From the NCBI GenBank assembly GCA_002633005.1, contig NMRA01000422.1, positions 64,001 through 128,000 of the forward strand: DNA of 64,000 bases, given 5' to 3'. Positions within the stretch are counted from its first letter, which is position 1. Each line of letters starts with the position of its first letter. Shown piece by piece: positions 24,001 to 33,500 of the stretch. Origin of the DNA: Phoronis australis (Eukaryota > Phoronida > Phoronidae). The notes under the pieces were generated by a model that saw only the letters and a list, made by a program, of their open reading frames with translations, made no database searches and had not been told where the DNA came from. The position numbers and the translations under genes are program-made.

Positions 24001-26138
24001 TATTCACTTAGTTGTCATGTAAAGATGACTTGTTTGGAAGCGCAATATAACCGCGACCCTTGGTCCACTTAGATATACCAAAACAAAAATCGATCCAGAT
24101 GGTCAACAATTACAATTTATTTTGGTTCAACTAAAAGAGTCTGTTTTACTTTAAAGATAACGAATAATACTGGATAGAGTATATCAACTTACTATTCATC
24201 CTTCATTCTCACATCGTCACTAACGTCTGATTACTGTTCTATCATAGGCTCAGTGTGAAGTTGATGGCTTGACTGATGAGGTTCTGTCACAGTTCAGGGA
24301 ATGGGTGTCTAATCCATCTGCAGGTAGGGATCATAATCTATGAAACAACAGTCTTGTCTTTAAAGTATGTTAGTTAGTCTCTTGGGCAAGTTCTCAACAA
24401 AGCATCTTAAACACCTCCTGGTGACGTTTCTGAGAATTAAATGGTAATTGAATCATAATTAATTGAAGTTCTTGTGTCGTTACCTCAGGTTACTGTTAGT
24501 TTTCTTTCAAAAGCATTGGAAATGACCGATTCAACTGAATCATTAAACTAGATCCAGCAAATATTTTCCAACAGTTACTACAGATTGTTTCAAGCACCCT
24601 TTGGTGGGAAGTTGGTTTAGTATGTAACTCTGTTCTATGGAACTAATGATCTCTCCCAGTGTCAACACAGTGTGTCGTAAACCAACATGGGTGCATATGA
24701 ATGCTCTGCTCATATTTAAGATAAAAGCCCTATTTGTGCCCTTGGCTGCCTCTCTATCTATTGCCTATAAAACAAGTTTATTTCTTTTTCCAGGTAATGG
24801 CTCGGTCAGTTTGCCGAAGGTGAAATTCAAGACGACCAATGGTAAAACCCTTGCTAAGGCAGGTATTTCAAGAATCAGCACAACATGGAAAGAGATCATT
24901 GAACTCGCTAGTGTAGCGGTAAGTCATATAGCCTGCTAGTGGCGTTTGAGACAATACCAAATAGTAATAACCTAGCAGAGACAATAACACTTTCACCTTC
25001 ACCTACACGCAAACACAACATTGAAAATCATCAGCCCTGTCAAATTATTGTAAGTGTTGTAGACATGTTGATAACAATTTGTTGTGTGTTTTTATCGTCT
25101 TGTATTCATTGTTAGTAATATGAGCCTTGCTGGTAGTGTTAAATAAACTGATTGATTGATTGAAAGTCTATGACAATTCCTAAACTGAAAACTCTTTTGA
25201 CTTAATAGCGATTGGAGCTAATCCACTCGGCAACGCTCGAGTCATCACCAGACAGGTCGTGTAAGGTCTTCCCCTAATGTTTCCACACAAGCCATATTGA
25301 TTGCACTGGTGGCAAATTCATATTGTTTATGGGCCATGTCTTCTGAGATTTTGCTGGAGAATTCAAATTTAAATCTAGCAGAAGTTGCAACTTATCATTT
25401 CTGTACAAATTTCAATGCTTCAGAAATGAATTTTTTACAATAAAGTCTAGGCACATGGCTATAGAAACTCAAGAGTAGGTAGAAGCAGTGTTTCAGTAGT
25501 TGGGGAAAGGTGTGTTTGGGAGTCGACATTCGGCATGATGCTGTCTTCACCTTCACAACACAAGACTGGGAAAAGCTGAAATGCGAGCAAAATTAAATAA
25601 ACCGATGCGGCTACGTGCATTGGGGTGGTTTTCAAATTTGCCATATGCTTGGCGAATCAAGTATATCACGAGGGCTTAGGCTTAACCACAACATGCAAAG
25701 GACAGATGCGGTAGCCCTAAATGGTTTGCCACAGTGACTGCCTTTTTGTTCAGAGTGGATGATTCCCCCCAAAAACCTGCCTAATGTACTAATGATCAAC
25801 TTAAGACAGTCTGAGATAGAGTGTAAGGTGAAAGTAATTCAGATAGGAATCAAGAATGGGATGGTGTAAGTTTTAATACTAACTATTGAAATGTAATTGT
25901 TTAATTTCAGATTCACAACGTAATAGGCGACTTTGTGTGCACTCTAGATGGAGTTAAGGTCATTCTTGGTGACTGTGTTGGCATGCAATCGGTGACGGTT
26001 ATCTGCACACCAAAGCCACCTGACAACAACAGTTGGTATGGGACATCAGGCAGAGTCCGCGATGAGAATGAGCCTGGACATTTTGAGCCTAATTGGGATA
26101 TTTTACTGAGCCCGTCATTGGCACACGAAGGGCAATAA
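11933..26138 (+). CDS. MAP3K14: NF-kB-inducing kinase (NIK / MAP3K14-like)
   Basis: Serine/threonine kinase; vertebrate NIK phosphorylates IKK-alpha and p100 in the cytoplasm to drive non-canonical NF-kB signalling. Coding exons: 11933-12028, 12731-12812, 13252-13349, 13963-14184, 14922-14981, 15599-16297, 16542-16646, 17293-17445, 19260-19521, 20456-20715, 21315-21465, 21657-22451, 23756-23901, 24248-24323, 24794-24918 and 25911-26138. All have AG/GT borders and one continuous frame of about 1185 residues (human NIK about 947). Order: MAVMEE start (human NIK also starts MAVME), Gly-rich linker, TAZ-like zinc finger (about 217-267), kinase (about 475-725), acidic run, and a C-terminal domain resembling that of NIK (ELF..LS; KVKFKTTNGK). 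Catalytic motifs GNGTSG, CLK, HRDLK, DFG and GTPTHHPPE are intact; the last matches the NIK-type GTETHMAPE better than Tpl2. MAP3K8/Tpl2 is the alternative family, but the C-terminal domain argues against it. Any untranslated 5' exon is unplaced. Confidence 0.88.
12731..12812 (+). CDS. MAP3K14: NIK-like exon 2
   Basis: A TTTTAG acceptor and GTAAAT donor enclose FLSDCDGLSGCYVKYKEVIK, ending in phase 1. The pattern resembles the SPVFCGKWEILNDVI stretch near the start of human NIK, which supports the exon. Confidence 0.7.
13252..13349 (+). CDS. MAP3K14: NIK-like exon 3
   Basis: A TTTTGTAG acceptor and GTGAGA donor; restores phase 0 after exon 2. The peptide is Ser/Lys/Glu-rich (ESASSKTFVSLSDSKTEEKK) with no recognised domain. 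Confidence 0.65.
13963..14184 (+). CDS. MAP3K14: NIK-like exon 4, glycine-rich linker
   Basis: An open 74-codon exon in phase 0 at both ends, with a TTCCAG acceptor and GTAAGT donor. The centre is a low-complexity run of Gly, Ala and Asp from GGT/GAT repeats. It ends with a basic patch (KPKVRKKTEK). Probably a disordered, regulatory N-terminal segment. Confidence 0.65.
14355..14703. mobile_element. MITE with CAGTGCC..GGTT / AACTGGGCAC ends, copy 1
   Basis: The left end CAGTGCCTGGTTATG and right end CATGCAACTGGGCAC are degenerate inverted repeats. CAAATAGGGA near the left is inverted as TCCCTATTTG near the right. It shares AATTCAGTGTAGAGTTCGCTCTC with the copy at 56093. In the intron before NIK-like exon 5. 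Confidence 0.5.
14922..14981 (+). CDS. MAP3K14: NIK-like exon 5
   Basis: A 20-codon acidic exon (DVSEDHEDVDVDTAADFLGR) between a TTTTTAG acceptor and GTGAGT donor, phase 0 on both sides. Small but with clean splice sites. Confidence 0.6.
15599..16297 (+). CDS. MAP3K14: NIK-like exon 6 with TAZ-like zinc finger
   Basis: A 233-codon exon after a TATTTCAG acceptor. At about 15695-15840 it encodes LLEHWCKCQGCGECSK and then YHVQNC-x7-CVFCQRL. The H-x3-C and H-x3-C-x7-C-x2-C spacing matches the first two zinc clusters of the CBP/p300 TAZ2 domain. The third cluster of a complete TAZ domain is not seen. A Ser/Arg-rich segment follows (RRLSSDRPRS, SSRRRRSTAQRPQS). The preferred donor is GAG|GTCAGT at 16298; a donor at 16148 (GTATGG) is also phase 0 and would remove 50 residues. 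Confidence 0.72.
16542..16646 (+). CDS. MAP3K14: NIK-like exon 7, pre-kinase segment
   Basis: A strong pyrimidine tract and GAAG acceptor precede LTEIMSGFDKGDPATSLSVK; the exon ends ...HHLTDIE in phase 0. The GTGGTA donor at 16647 and GTAGGT at 16650 differ by one Val codon and cannot be separated by eye. Position and pattern resemble the short helical stretch just before the kinase domain of vertebrate NIK. Confidence 0.6.
17293..17445 (+). CDS. MAP3K14: NIK-like exon 8, glycine-rich loop and ATP lysine
   Basis: 51 codons, phase 0 to phase 0. RVLGNGTSGVCYLCKD is the nucleotide-binding loop, and GFSFCLKE holds the probable ATP-anchoring lysine (about residue 504). Human NIK has GRGSFG and FQCAVKK at these places. 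Confidence 0.85.
17510..18613. mobile_element. 1.1-kb DNA transposon with long GAGTA-rich inverted repeats
   Basis: The left end GGCCCGGTCTCCAATCTCCG is exactly inverted at the right end, flanked by a 3-bp CTG duplication (17507-17509 and 18614-18616). Each arm continues for roughly 200 bp as a mosaic of GAGTA/TACTC and CTCGAG-like words. The 700-bp interior has no convincing ORF and one ambiguous base at 17718. It is a non-autonomous element in an NIK-like intron. The 3-bp duplication and GGCC ends recall Harbinger-type elements, but the family is unassigned. Confidence 0.75.
19260..19521 (+). CDS. MAP3K14: NIK-like exon 9, kinase N-lobe to HRD motif
   Basis: Phase 0 start, phase 1 end. It contains VPLSKFKKDELMVWSRL (alpha-C region), KLFGAVMHND, the hinge IIMEYVDGGTL, and VVHRDLK, the catalytic loop with Asp at about residue 590. 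Vertebrate NIK has HGD here; this protein keeps the canonical HRD. Confidence 0.88.
20456..20715 (+). CDS. MAP3K14: NIK-like exon 10, catalytic and activation loops
   Basis: Completes HRDLK-AENI across the splice. It encodes TDFGTAS (Mg-binding Asp about 609), the activation segment KKRVGTPTHHPPE (PPE in place of APE), DIW and HMLTGSPPW. All residues needed for catalysis are present. Confidence 0.88.
21315..21465 (+). CDS. MAP3K14: NIK-like exon 11, end of kinase domain
   Basis: Encodes ICTESPPLEDVPNGLPDHVY and the CRPLASTLLQHPAF helix that closes the kinase C-lobe. Phase 0 in, phase 1 out at a GTGAGT donor. Confidence 0.85.
21657..22451 (+). CDS. MAP3K14: NIK-like exon 12, disordered linker
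   Basis: A 795-nt exon following a CTGTTACAG acceptor. After DAGFPSMRAES it has the acidic run SSEEETDEEDDDDDE. A long Ser/Thr/Pro-rich stretch follows (STPVSTTPIHTPFSTPTS), ending in a charged QSMRRDKSMSEKAEDD segment. It lies between kinase and C-terminal domain, where vertebrate NIK also has a proline-rich linker. No domain recognised. Confidence 0.8.
23756..23901 (+). CDS. MAP3K14: NIK-like exon 13
   Basis: Encodes ELFHDHLSNADFEIQQFEQS, which aligns by eye with ELFLNSLSQPFSLEEQEQ of human NIK and marks the start of the conserved C-terminal region. Phase 1 in, phase 0 out. Confidence 0.8.
24248..24323 (+). CDS. MAP3K14: NIK-like exon 14
   Basis: A short exon (AQCEVDGLTDEVLSQFREWV) between AG and GTAGGG, phase 0 to phase 1. 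Reading frame is kept on both sides. Confidence 0.75.
24794..24918 (+). CDS. MAP3K14: NIK-like exon 15
   Basis: Encodes PKVKFKTTNGKTLAKAG and TTWKEIIELASVA. It matches the layout of the human NIK C-terminus (GVKVQIQSLNGEHL ... VKVGDIA). Confidence 0.8.
25040..25170 (+). mobile_element. Possible LINE 3' tail ending in (TGAT)n
   Basis: An AT-rich stretch ends AAATAAACTGATTGATTGAT, a layout common at the 3' end of CR1/L2-type LINEs with tetranucleotide tails. No coding part is visible. Confidence 0.3.
25911..26138 (+). CDS. MAP3K14: NIK-like exon 16 (stop codon)
   Basis: Encodes VIGDFVCTLDGVKVILGD and VTVICTPKPP, and ends LLSPSLAHEGQ with TAA at 26136-26138. It parallels FSLVTKDGQ ... LQCTLAPDG ... 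W of human NIK, and extends slightly past it. Confidence 0.82.
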   Translation: MHNVIGDFVCTLDGVKVILGDCVGMQSVTVICTPKPPDNNSWYGTSGRVRDENEPGHFEPNWDILLSPSLAHEGQ

Positions 26139-26282
26139 TTGTATCATGGTTATTTGTTTATCTGAAGACATAATAACAAGTGACCATATGGGCAGTTGTA
26201 GCTGAGAGCTGTATGTTGGCACATAGCTCTTCAAGGGGTGTGTGAAGATTAGTGTTCACTGCAGTTGAGTTATATTGAGGAG

Positions 26283-26410
26283 GCAGTGTGGCCTAGTGGC
26301 ATAAATATGCGCTTTCGTTACTCAATGTCGTGGATGAGAGTCTAACTGTATCACACTGCTACACCCTTGAGTCGGGTCTCTAGCTCCTCAACTCGGTTTT
26401 AACTGATTGT
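26283..26410 (+). mobile_element. tRNA-derived SINE trace
   Basis: GGCCTAGTGGCATAAATATG resembles a Pol III A box in a tRNA-like context. A degenerate B-box-like GGATGAGAGTC follows about 35 bp later. It lies in the probable 3' UTR of the kinase gene. Confidence 0.35.
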
Positions 26411-26411
26411 T

Positions 26412-26417
26412 AATAAA
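26412..26417 (+). promoter_or_regulatory. Candidate polyadenylation signal of the NIK-like gene
   Basis: AATAAA lies about 275 bp after the kinase stop codon. It is the first well-placed canonical signal, but no downstream element was confirmed. Confidence 0.35.
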
Positions 26418-27370
26418 CCATAAAAATGTTTCCAGGTGATCGGTGTAGTGTAGCTACTTGAGTGGGGCTGCAAACGTCTGGTACTTGTATCAGACTGTCT
26501 GGAATTGTTAAAAAACTAAAAAGATATTAAATATTTAGTTATGTCCATGTTAGGTCTCTATTAATTTTTATTGATCTGCAGGATATCATAATGGAATGTA
26601 CATTTTTTAAACAGGAGGATTATATTGCGATTGTTTTAAATTTGGCTGTGTGTGCCATTGTGCGAAGGGCAGTGCTACATGTACCTTGTTTTCTGGGTCT
26701 GACCAGAACATCTGTTATTGCTAAAGGGAATGTCTGTAGTGTGGATGTGAACTGTTGTGCAACTAAAAAAAGAAGTCCCATACAGGGCTAATTAGGCCTA
26801 ACCAAAAATCACAGTATTTAAATAAGTAGTGGTGAATTTTGCTATTGAAGCAATCAATGAATTAACTCTCGTCTCCTACTCCGCCGAACTCGGTCTTACT
26901 AGCGAATGTATGTACAGGAGTGCATGAGGACTGGATATGATGCACTCCGAAATGTGGACAAATTACAATTTATTATGATTTATGTTTTTTTAAGATGTTG
27001 GGGCTTTGATGTTGCTTTTATTTTAATTGTACAAAAGCTAATCTTGTGTGGTTGCTTGTTGAAGGATTTATTTGTTCGATTACTATGCAATGGTAATATT
27101 TTAATGTGTGACTTTAGTGTGATATTTTTTGTTTATTATAGCTACAGAAGCAAATTATTAATATGTGCTTATAAAATAAGAATAATATTATTATTATATC
27201 CCTGCTTTGTGAAAGCCTGTAACATCATGATTGCAGCGATGTCTTGCAGTAAGTGGAGGACACGTGTGTGTATGATATAGTGTTAACAATTTGTACATTT
27301 GTTGATGGTGTTAATGAAACTTGCGACTGGGAAATACATGGCTTTCACATTATAATTTGCATTTTGAAAC

Positions 27371-27543
27371 CTGTATTACAGTACCTTTGAAACACCCTGT
27401 ATTACAGTACCTTTGAAACACCCTGTATTACAGTACCTTTGAAACACCCTGTATTACAGTACCTTTGAAACACCCTGTATTACAGTACCTTTGGAACACC
27501 CTGTATTACAGTACCTTTGAAACACCCTGTATTACAATACCTT
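27371..27543. repeat. Minisatellite, 26-bp unit x6.6
   Basis: Tandem copies of a 26-bp unit, CTGTATTACAGTACC followed by TTTGAAACACC, with almost no divergence. Confidence 0.92.
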
Positions 27544-28627
27544 GTGGTAAATGCAGCAGTACTTATTTACAGGTAGTAACTTCTGCTGGATTTCTAAATC
27601 TTTGTAACAGTTAGTAATCCGCTATAGTCTTTGAAAACCTTTAAACGTTAGGTGTGTGTTAGATACCTTTTTACCCACTATTCTAAATCGGCACATATGA
27701 TTGAGAGGCAAATTTATCCAGTTGTGAATAAAGACTGCCAATTTCAAACCACATTACCCTCTGACACAATAAACGAGTACTATTTTCGCAAAGTAGAAGT
27801 TTAATGCTTTAATACAACCAGTTTTGCAGGAAATCACGATTACAGGGTTTATAAGCAGTAGCATTCCTTTCATTCTGTTGCAGTTAAAAAGTTTCATCGA
27901 ATCAGTCATAGTGGGCACTGCGTGAATTTTTTGCTCAATTGAAGCCAACACTGTCGCGGTCAGTCATCTGATGTTCTCTCATACCAAACAAAAGAATCTG
28001 ACATGAAAGTACATCAGCTGTGGCAAGCTGCTTATTCAACTCTCAACTGTTACTTATTCTGCGTTGACAGTTGAGAAACTAGATGTAGTGTCATATGATG
28101 GTAACAGTTTTCCTTAATAGATACATTTGGTTGAGCTGCCTCCATTGCCTGCCCTAGATACCCCAGTTAGATTTTTCAATATTTTTTGCTGTGACCAGTG
28201 ACAATGAAAAATTCATTGTGCATGCTGTGATCTTCCAATACAGTGTGTGTTGTCTTCCAAAAATATTTATGTTAATGGGTGGAAAAGGCCTCTGTGGTAG
28301 CTTTGTGGCCGTTGCCGATCTTTGTGCAGTAAACATTGAGCAATTATCGGTATTTTTATTTATTTAGCAAATACACAAATGCTGACCTGCAATATGTAGT
28401 GCTAGTCATATTGAATGCACCCCATGGACCCATTTCATCAAAGGTCGCAAGCTGGTCTTTGGTAAAATGGTAATGGCTTTGATTTTAGTTAGGATTCCTG
28501 AAGGCAATCACGGAGTTTGAATATGAATAATTATCAACTTAAAGTCAGTTGTGATGTTTCGCACTTACAAAAAAGCGCACTGTCATGTTTTCAATATCAT
28601 GCTTACAACCATCTTGGTGAAGACCAG

Positions 28628-28870
28628 GGGCCCGTTCCAAGAAACTGACTTAAGTTAATTTTTGACTTAAGTCTCAGATTTCTTTTCCCACCTTTGAAAC
28701 TTCCACATCTGGTAAATTCATCAAAATTACGACAAAACTTACCTCAAACACTTAAATCAAGCTTAAAATCTCTTTCTTGAAAGGATTTTGAGACAAATTG
28801 AACCGTTATTTTAAAACTTAGTAAAATTTAAGAATTGTCTTAGGTAAGTCAGTTTTGTTGGAACGGGCCC
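28628..28870. mobile_element. 243-bp MITE with GGGCCCGTTCC ends
   Basis: Inverted termini: GGGCCCGTTCCAAGAAACTG on the left and its near-complement (CAGTTTTGTTGGAACGGGCCC) on the right. They are flanked by CAG on both sides (28625-28627 and 28871-28873). CTTAAGT words are reiterated inside. Non-coding. Confidence 0.8.
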
Positions 28871-29197
28871 CAGACTGATGACCTTTAGATAAAAGAGGCA
28901 CGAGGTTTTTTCCGTCCATGAAATGATGGTATGCCGACACTACTCAACTGACCCAGTGCTCATGATCAACTAATTTTATCAGAAGTAAGGTTTGCAAGCA
29001 CCTGACATAATGTGAAGCCCATACAGTAGGGATCGGAACTAACCTGAGAACGCTACAGTTAGCAGCTGGAATTCATCTCGATTCTTTAAATGTTTTCCTG
29101 CCTAAACGTTTAATGTGATGGTTCTGCGACTACAAAATCTCATACAGGTATTAGTTCGCAACTGATCCATGCCCTTCAAGTTTTGATTAGGTTATAA

Positions 29198-30214
29198 AGT
29201 AAACCTCTGTTAAGTCGGATCCAAAGGGAACGAGAGATTTCCTCCGAGATAAGCAAGCTCCGATTTATTTGAAGATTGACCCAACAATGAGTTTGACCCC
29301 TGAGGTTATGCCTACTGCAGTGATCAGTAGTTGTGCCTTAATCATTTTCAGGTCACGGGCACTTAAAATTAAAAAATGTTTGCTTTACTGTAGTATTTGT
29401 CATTGTTTTTTTCCAACCAAGCATTTTCCCTAAGCAACGATTAGCATGTGGCTGACTTTGTTAGCTGCTACGCTCGCACAACGAAGGCTTCCCTGATAAC
29501 GATAACGTGGTTTGCACAATACAAATCTGAAAAACTACCATAGAGTCTGCAAATTTGTATCACTCATAAAACTTATCGACTTAGTTTTCAGTGCACAACT
29601 GAACAATGATGTGGTTTGCCTACAACTGCGGGATATGAGCAAGGCTTTAGGCCTTCGATCAGTGAAGGTTCCTACGAATTGGAATGCAGGGTTTTTACTA
29701 GCAAAATTTAAAAAAATCTTGTAAGCCTGTAGAGCACCGCAGTGAGATCCCCTGCAAAACACTGTAGGCCGAACTAAAATGGATTTTTTTGCAACAAAAC
29801 AGCACGTGCATGACAGAAGGCGCACTTTTACGTACTAGGTTAAAAGTTCATCAGCCCATCTGGGCCATCGTCCAGGGCATCATAAATATCAGCCAAGACT
29901 CCACGTGCAGTTACGGTTTGGGCAATCTGTCAGTAAATCAAAAGTCTAAATATGTACATAATAGTCATGCATGTTTGGCGATTTTTTAAGAGAAAAAATT
30001 TTTTGAAGGACTTCGACTTAAGGGAGGTAAAAAGGGGGATTTTGGTCTGACAATTGTTCTTCGAATTTTCTCTATGTTGAGCAAAGATCCGATTTAAGAA
30101 ACCAGGCTTAAAGGTAGGGCAGCAAAGGAATATATGCAAGGTCAACCGTTCCACGGAACTTTGTGCGAATTGAGTGAAGATCCGACTTAAGTGCAACTTA
30201 ACCGAGGTTTACTG
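29198..30214. mobile_element. pogo/Tigger-like non-autonomous DNA transposon
   Basis: The left end AGTAAACCTCTGTTAAGT is inverted at the right end (GGTTTACTG at 30206-30214, read inward as CAGTAAACCTCGGTTAAG). A second GTCGGATC block lies just inside each end. The left flank is TA. The CAGTAAACCTC terminus is typical of pogo-type Tc1/mariner elements. No transposase frame survives. It lies just beyond the progranulin stop and may be transcribed in its 3' UTR. Confidence 0.6.
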
Positions 30215-30404
30215 TTCCTACTGCAATTTGAACACATCTTCAACCAGACGCTGCCTGCAATATTCTTCATTTCCATTTGATCTCTGAGTGCCATCAATTT
30301 GATGACTTCAGCCGTAAGTCCTCATTATTTTAAACATCAACATTTTAACACATCTTGACAACTTTTAAACAACTACTCCAACAATCCGTTATGCCTATGA
30401 TCTT

Positions 30405-30557
30405 CTACACCATAATTGTTCCACCCTTGGCAGCCCTTTTTGCAAAACTTAGGGAGTCCCATCGCTGTTGATCTTTTCTCGCTATGCAAAGATTGGTCTC
30501 AGAGTCGCAGATGTAGCCTTTCGCGCAACAATGAAGTCCATCGGTACAACACGTACC
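30405..30557 (-). CDS. GRN: Progranulin exon 20 (stop codon)
   Basis: A strong pyrimidine tract and TTTTTAG acceptor, then GTCCTDGLHCCAKGYICDSE completing domain 15. A basic tail follows and ends GGTIMV with TAG at 30407-30405. Confidence 0.87.
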   Translation of the reverse strand, partial: GTCCTDGLHCCAKGYICDSETNLCIARKDQQRWDSLSFAKRAAKGGTIMV

Positions 30558-33500
30558 CTAAAAAGATGAAACAGAATATGACTTCGCCGTGCAATAACTG
30601 TTACAAACAATTTGGCGATTACAAAACTTGGGACTTTTTAACTACCTGAACTGCCTGGAATTTATAACTGATAAAACTTCCGTGTTTTAATTACAGAGGT
30701 GGTATTTCGCAGAGCAGAAGGCTGAAACCAAAAAGTGATGTTTTCACCAAGAATTGGACAGAGATTTCACTCTGGTTAATAAAACAAGGAATGAATTAAT
30801 CAAAGCATCCCATGCCCACATCAAAAACCACTTGATTTTCACTCAACTACAAACTACTGGGTTCCTTTTGTGATGCCTTGCATGAAGAGGAGAATTGATC
30901 ATTTTTTCTGCTAAAATCTGAAATTTTCATACACACCATTATCAATGCGTCTATCACTCTTTCGAACAAATTCGAGCATGCAAGCAAAAAGTCCTATATC
31001 CAGTCTCCAAAGTTGAATTATACTCATTAAAGTGAACTTAAAATCAAAGACACTATCTCCATGCAGCCCCAATGGTTCAGGTTACCATTCCATGTGATGC
31101 CATCGTGGATCAAATACACGTAGAGGTTATTAATGGCTTCAATAGAATAATTCACTATCTCAAAGCTTACTTATATCAGTTTGAATTTGTCCATTTTGAT
31201 TTGATCACAGAAGTGGTTTTTAACATTGTTTTCTTATTTGGTAAAACCAAAACCAAAAATGTTTTCCCTTTTAAAATATTATCCTGCAACAATCAAACTT
31301 TTGACAGTGTTGTGTGAATATGTTCAGGACCTTATGCATCAAAATGCCGGCCTGACAGAAGTGATTGACCGTCATGGATGGAATGCTAAATAAAGTGACA
31401 GAATTCACCGTTACCGTTCCGTAAGCAAAGATTTGTCGCCACATTTAATAACCGCACGGATGTCTTGCGTCTATTAACGCAACCCAGTCCTGAGGCATCA
31501 CTGCTATATGAACAAATGACAGTCCAGCAGTAGTAGCAAAAATGTGAGTAAGTCATATCATTCAGTTCTCAACCACAAGAGAACATTTATCACAGACACT
31601 GTTATTATGGTCACACCCACCATGTGTTCCCTATACATTACTGTTGTCTCACTTACCCCCTGCAGAGGGCAGCATGCTGGCTTCCCTCCAACACCACTAC
31701 AGCACACATTATTTTTAGGACATACATGATCGCTGTCACTACATTTGTTGGTTGCTGTATCTGTCTGCTTCAGACGTCTGGCTGGATCTGCATAGAAAAT
31801 AGTCAAATGGCATTTCATGGTGTCAATAAGGTAGAAAATGAAATCTTACGTTTACTAGCAATGGCCAAGCACACACAGTCACTGAAATATGAAGTCTAAT
31901 ACACAATTGTACAACTTTTACCACCTTTTTTAACCATAATAAACATATCCTGAACTAACAGTGGGCTGAAATGGTTAAAAGGTCATTCACTTCTTCCGCG
32001 TCAATATAAAGACTGCAAGGCAAGAGGTCCCAATTCTTATGTGACATTTATCTTGTTTCAATTGCATAAAACAGAAACCAAAACGAGCACAGTGGCATTC
32101 ATCTTGGCACAAAGTAAACAGATCGTCAACTTTGTATACTATGGAGTTGGTGATAATCAACTCAAGACAGCTTTCTCTCATTCAGTGTCACTTGCCGGCA
32201 AAACAGTACCAGACTCCTTTAACTTTGTTATATTATTTACCACTCCAAACTCGAACTTTGGTTGATAATTGCCCATTAAAAATCCGTGATAAGTTCTTAC
32301 CCACTCTGGCTACATTTTCATTTGCAAACAATAATATAGACAATTGTCTTGCACGCTACCCAAACCACTTAACAATAGAGAAAGATCTTTTCTAGAGTTA
32401 AATTATTATATGATGGTAGTCCTAACCTTGACCTTGTTCTCAACATATTCCTCCTAAGTAACGTTAAATTTTTATGTACCGTCTATCAATATTGTTGCAT
32501 CTGATTTCCATACATGAATCTGTACATATTTTTGTTCTTATACATTTATAGCATATCTAAGTATTGGAATACTTATATTAGATACTACTCAATTGTCCTC
32601 TATGTGTATTAGTTTCATTTATTACTTGTTTACAACCCAGATATAATGCTTCGCGGTTTCTGGGTTTGTTATTATTTCTTTGTATGTTCTGTGACTGTAA
32701 TCTTCAATAAATATATATCACTTTTAAAATATAGACAATTGTCTTGCATGCTACCCAAACCACTTAACAATAGAGAAAGATCTTCTCTGATTTTCAGCAC
32801 TGCTGTCTTGCCTGGAAGGCCGCTAAACGACCGACAGTTGAAAAGTTGTTTCCAATTAATGGCTTAAAAAAATGCTAAATCTTGCTAACTTACTCTTGGC
32901 TAACAAAGGAGTGTCCAGCGCTCCCTTTCTGCATTTATAAGTAGACACGTCACACACATAACCACCGGGACAACAGTGCACACCATCACTGCAACACACA
33001 GCCTGAAAGATAGACAGACCTCAATATGAGCAGCAGTTTCACTTCATAAACTTTAGACAACAGAATCCATGGGCATCTCTAAAAACATTGACTATGTTAC
33101 ATAATGCAGCATTTACTTACAACAATTTAATCTCATAATTATGGTAATCCCACATAATCCGCTGGTAAAGTGTTAATCACAGAAACCTGTAGCAGTGATA
33201 GCAATAGCAATTTCAGTTTTGTCTGCTATGTTATGAAAATGATATGACTTTATCATACATGCATCAATGGTGCATCAGTTATGATTGTATGGTACACAAA
33301 TAGAATCTCATTAGGTCACATTTTTTCCAAACATAATATCATAATTCAGTGTCAACCATACACATGTAATAAAAACAACAATTTTGTCTTTAGTTATTAA
33401 CATAAAATATTTTGCTTGTTGGTACTAAGGTCAATTCTCAGTTACACCTTCTGCACGCATTTCTATAGAAATCGGTGCATTCTGTACCTCCAGAACTCAC

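Larger units (their letters stand above)
26139..30404. other. Convergent intergenic region between the two genes
   Basis: Contains both 3' untranslated regions. No coding sequence is recognised. It holds a tRNA-like SINE trace, an AATAAA signal, a 26-bp minisatellite, a 243-bp MITE and a pogo-like element, each listed separately. Confidence 0.6.

Noticed and set aside
27371-27543. Possible CRISPR-like array
   Set aside because: The 26-bp units are contiguous, with no spacers, in a eukaryotic genome. It is a minisatellite.
31072-31317. Possible exon on the + strand inside the progranulin intron
   Set aside because: No similarity to granulins or other families and opposite strand to the gene.
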